NCBI GenBank assembly: GCA_019634215.1
Contig: JAHQVS010000318.1
Coordinates: 1-33,859 of the forward strand
Length of the DNA: 33,859 bases
Direction: 5' to 3'
From: Paracoccaceae bacterium
GTDB taxonomy: Bacteria; Pseudomonadota; Alphaproteobacteria; Rhodobacterales; Rhodobacteraceae
In this document: positions 32,049-33,859 of the stretch, piece after piece
How the letters are laid out: every line of letters starts with the position of its first letter
Position numbering within the stretch: the first letter of the stretch is position 1
Notes under the pieces: model-generated
Told to the model about the DNA's origin: nothing
Seen by the model: the letters and a program-made list of their open reading frames with translations, nothing else
Databases searched by the model: none
Translations under genes and position numbers: made by a program

Positions 32049-32427
32049 GCCGTGCTCCTGCGCCTTGTTCACGATGTTCGGTTATGCGGGTGCGGCTTGG
32101 AAACCAACTGAAATTGTTTCTGACCTGACCAACGCGTCAACTGGCTTGCGCCGCCGCCGCTCTTTTCTCATAAGCGAGGGAACCATTCTGACGAGGCCAT
32201 CGGCGGGATGCGTTCAGGTTAAGGCAGGTGCTGCTAGTAGAGCGCCCGCGCCGTTTGCTGGGGCGAAAGCTCTGAGCGTCTGTGAGCAAGCTGAACAGGG
32301 TCAATGGCGCTAAATAACAGGAGACTTTGCGTTTGAGCGCAATGTCGGTGTGCGCGATTGAGCGCAAAGTGGCGAGATCCCTCCGGCGCGGCGGAGACCA
32401 TGTGTTGCGTTCGGGGAGTTTAGGTTG
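32049..32427. other. 379-bp divergent intergenic region
   Basis: This separates the phosphatase (minus) from glmU (plus). It contains the direct repeat listed at 32333-32367. I see no RNA gene and no credible coding frame; the short frames on either strand have no family-like sequence. Confidence 0.6.
32333..32367. repeat. Direct repeat TTGAGCGCAA upstream of glmU
   Basis: Two identical 10-bp copies at 32333-32342 and 32358-32367, spaced 25 bp start to start. Each is partly palindromic (TTG/CAA ends). They lie 60-95 bp before the glmU start and may be paired regulator sites. Confidence 0.4.
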
Positions 32428-33834
32428 ATGTCGTTGATTGATACGCGCCCTGCCTCTGATGAAACAGCGGTTCCGGCGTCAACCACAGCGTGTGTGGTGC
32501 TGGCTGCGGGCAAGGGCTCGCGCATGCGATCCGAATTGCCAAAGGCGCTGCACTGCGTGGGCGGCCGTCCGATGTTGCTTCACCTGTTGGACGCGGCGAC
32601 AGCCCTGGATGTGGATCGGGTGGCGGTGGTGGCAGGGCATTGCGCCGAGGCGGTGACAACCGCCGCGAAGGCCGCGCTTCCCGAGATTTTCATCGCACAT
32701 CAGGCCGAACAGCGGGGTACCGGTCATGCGGTGTTGCAAACGCGTGAGGCGCTTGAGGGCGTCGATGGTGATGTATTCATCTTATTTGTCGACACGCCGT
32801 TGATCCAGCCAGAGACGATGGCGTCGATGGCGCAGCGGCGGCGGGAGAGCGGCGCCGGCGTGGTGGTTCTCGGCTTTGAGACGCCAATCCCGGGCCGCTA
32901 TGGCCGCTTGGCCTTGGATGCGGATGGCGACTTGGAGCGTATTGTTGAGGCGCGCGACGCTACCGAGGAGGAGTTGGACATCACCTTGTGCAATTCCGGG
33001 GTGATGTGTGTCGATGGCGCTCGCTTATTTTCGTGGCTGGAGCGGCTGACGGACGAAAACGCGGCAAGCGAGTTGTATTTGACTGATATTGTCGCTCTCG
33101 CCCGAGCGGACGGCGTTGGTTGCTCGGTGATTGTCGCCCCCGTCGAAGAGGTGCTTGGGGTAAATTCTCGGGCGGAGTTAGCCTTGGTGGAGGCTGCGTT
33201 CCAGGTTAAGGCGCGCGCCGCGGCTATGGCCGGGGGAGCCACGTTAATCGCACCCGAGACGGTGTTTCTCGCTCATGATACTCAGATTGGCCGGGATGTG
33301 GTGGTGGGGCCGAATGTCGTGTTCGGGCCGGAGGTCATCATTGAGGATGACGCTGAGATCCGTGCGTTTTGCCATCTGGAGGGCTGCCGGGTCGCCTCTG
33401 GCGCCACCATTGGCCCATTCGCCCGGCTGCGGCCTGGCGCCGAGATTGGGGCCGGGGCTAGGGTCGGTAACTTTGTGGAGATAAAGAACGCGGTCCTTGG
33501 AGAGGCCGCTGCCGTCAACCATCTCAGTTATGTCGGTGACGCCAGTGTGGGAGACCGCAGCAATATCGGCGCGGGGACCATCACCTGCAATTACGATGGT
33601 TACGCCAAGCATCCCACCAACATCGGAAAAGAGGTGTTCGTGGGATCGAACAGCACCCTGGTGGCGCCGCTTCGGGTTGATGACGGCGCCTTTATCGCGG
33701 CGGGCTCCACGGTCACCTCGGACGCGCCGGAGGGGGCGCTCGTAGTTGGGCGCGCTCGGCAAGAGACCAAGCCTGGCTATGGCGCGGCGCTGCGGCGGCG
33801 ATTAGCGGCGACGGGTGGGAAAAAGGAGGGCTAG
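32428..33834 (+). CDS. glmU: Bifunctional GlmU (UDP-N-acetylglucosamine pyrophosphorylase / glucosamine-1-P acetyltransferase)
   Basis: A 468-residue GlmU, which acetylates glucosamine-1-phosphate and then joins it to UTP to make UDP-N-acetylglucosamine for peptidoglycan and lipid A. The uridylyltransferase domain has LAAGKGSRM at 25-33 with Lys39 in LPKALH, and EQRGTGHAV. VDTPLI holds the metal aspartate, where GDVPL is more common. The left-handed beta-helix from about 250 carries the acetyltransferase, with the catalytic His in VNHLSYVGD. A ~20-residue N-terminal extension is present. I choose the ATG at 32428, one codon after a TTG; the ribosome site (GGGGAG) is rather distant. glmS may follow beyond the window. 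Confidence 0.95.
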   Translation: MSLIDTRPASDETAVPASTTACVVLAAGKGSRMRSELPKALHCVGGRPMLLHLLDAATALDVDRVAVVAGHCAEAVTTAAKAALPEIFIAHQAEQRGTGHAVLQTREALEGVDGDVFILFVDTPLIQPETMASMAQRRRESGAGVVVLGFETPIPGRYGRLALDADGDLERIVEARDATEEELDITLCNSGVMCVDGARLFSWLERLTDENAASELYLTDIVALARADGVGCSVIVAPVEEVLGVNSRAELALVEAAFQVKARAAAMAGGATLIAPETVFLAHDTQIGRDVVVGPNVVFGPEVIIEDDAEIRAFCHLEGCRVASGATIGPFARLRPGAEIGAGARVGNFVEIKNAVLGEAAAVNHLSYVGDASVGDRSNIGAGTITCNYDGYAKHPTNIGKEVFVGSNSTLVAPLRVDDGAFIAAGSTVTSDAPEGALVVGRARQETKPGYGAALRRRLAATGGKKEG

Positions 33835-33859
33835 CCCCCCTGGCGACGCGATATGTGAG

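Noticed and set aside
1-33859. CRISPR array, prophage, transposase or toxin-antitoxin genes
   Set aside because: Looked for on both strands; no regularly spaced repeats, no integrase or transposase-like protein and no paired small toxin-antitoxin frames were seen.

Overview
The window looks like a chromosomal piece of a G+C-rich alphaproteobacterium, probably a marine or plant-associated heterotroph. The pointers are a fused ~1170-residue indolepyruvate:ferredoxin oxidoreductase, two three-gene TRAP transporters, a DctB/DctD pair of alphaproteobacterial type, and the arrangement of a Gph-like phosphatase divergent from glmU. The genus cannot be read from the sequence. I see no phage, insertion sequence or CRISPR array.

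Layout. Positions 1-4214 hold the 3' end of a LysR regulator, a flavin-binding PNPOx-fold protein, and a plus-strand run of glutathione S-transferase, family III CoA-transferase and Nu-type glutathione S-transferase. Positions 4211-6874 (minus) form an operon of a DenD-like sugar-acid dehydrogenase, an OtnI/Hyi-type isomerase and a fumarylacetoacetate-hydrolase-family enzyme. Divergent from it (7111-8211) are an SDR dehydrogenase and a small ABM-fold protein of less G+C-rich composition. Positions 8410-11922 (minus) encode the fused indolepyruvate:ferredoxin oxidoreductase. After a 460-bp gap, 12386-15134 carries an iodotyrosine-deiodinase-like flavoprotein, a KdgK-type sugar kinase, a dihydroxyacetophenone-dioxygenase-family cupin and methylglyoxal synthase. 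Positions 15236-21800 form a C4-dicarboxylate uptake module: sensor kinase, response regulator and DctP-DctQ-DctM.

Positions 21938-31051 are the most coherent accessory unit. A LacI-family repressor is divergent from a plus-strand operon: a 70-residue two-helix membrane protein, a Tat-exported TRAP binding protein, the TRAP small and large permeases, an HpsN-type dehydrogenase, an SDR, a zinc dehydrogenase, SuyA and SuyB. Read together, this is import and breakdown of 2,3-dihydroxypropane-1-sulfonate (DHPS). The SDR and zinc enzyme could interconvert DHPS enantiomers, HpsN would oxidise (R)-DHPS to (R)-sulfolactate, and SuyAB would split that into pyruvate and sulfite. Two AAGCGCTT-centred operators, 22 bp centre to centre, lie between repressor and operon. 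No sulfite exporter or sulfite dehydrogenase is in the window.

The right end returns to housekeeping genes: tRNA-Val(CAC), a Gph-like phosphatase and glmU. The points I find most worth a second look are the LacI-controlled DHPS operon with its extra small membrane protein, the deiodinase-like gene head-to-head with the aryl-pyruvate oxidoreductase, the sugar-acid operon that has DenD and OtnI but no kinase or decarboxylase, and a DctD homologue with GAFPGA in place of GAFTGA and no recognisable sigma-54 promoter upstream of its presumed target.
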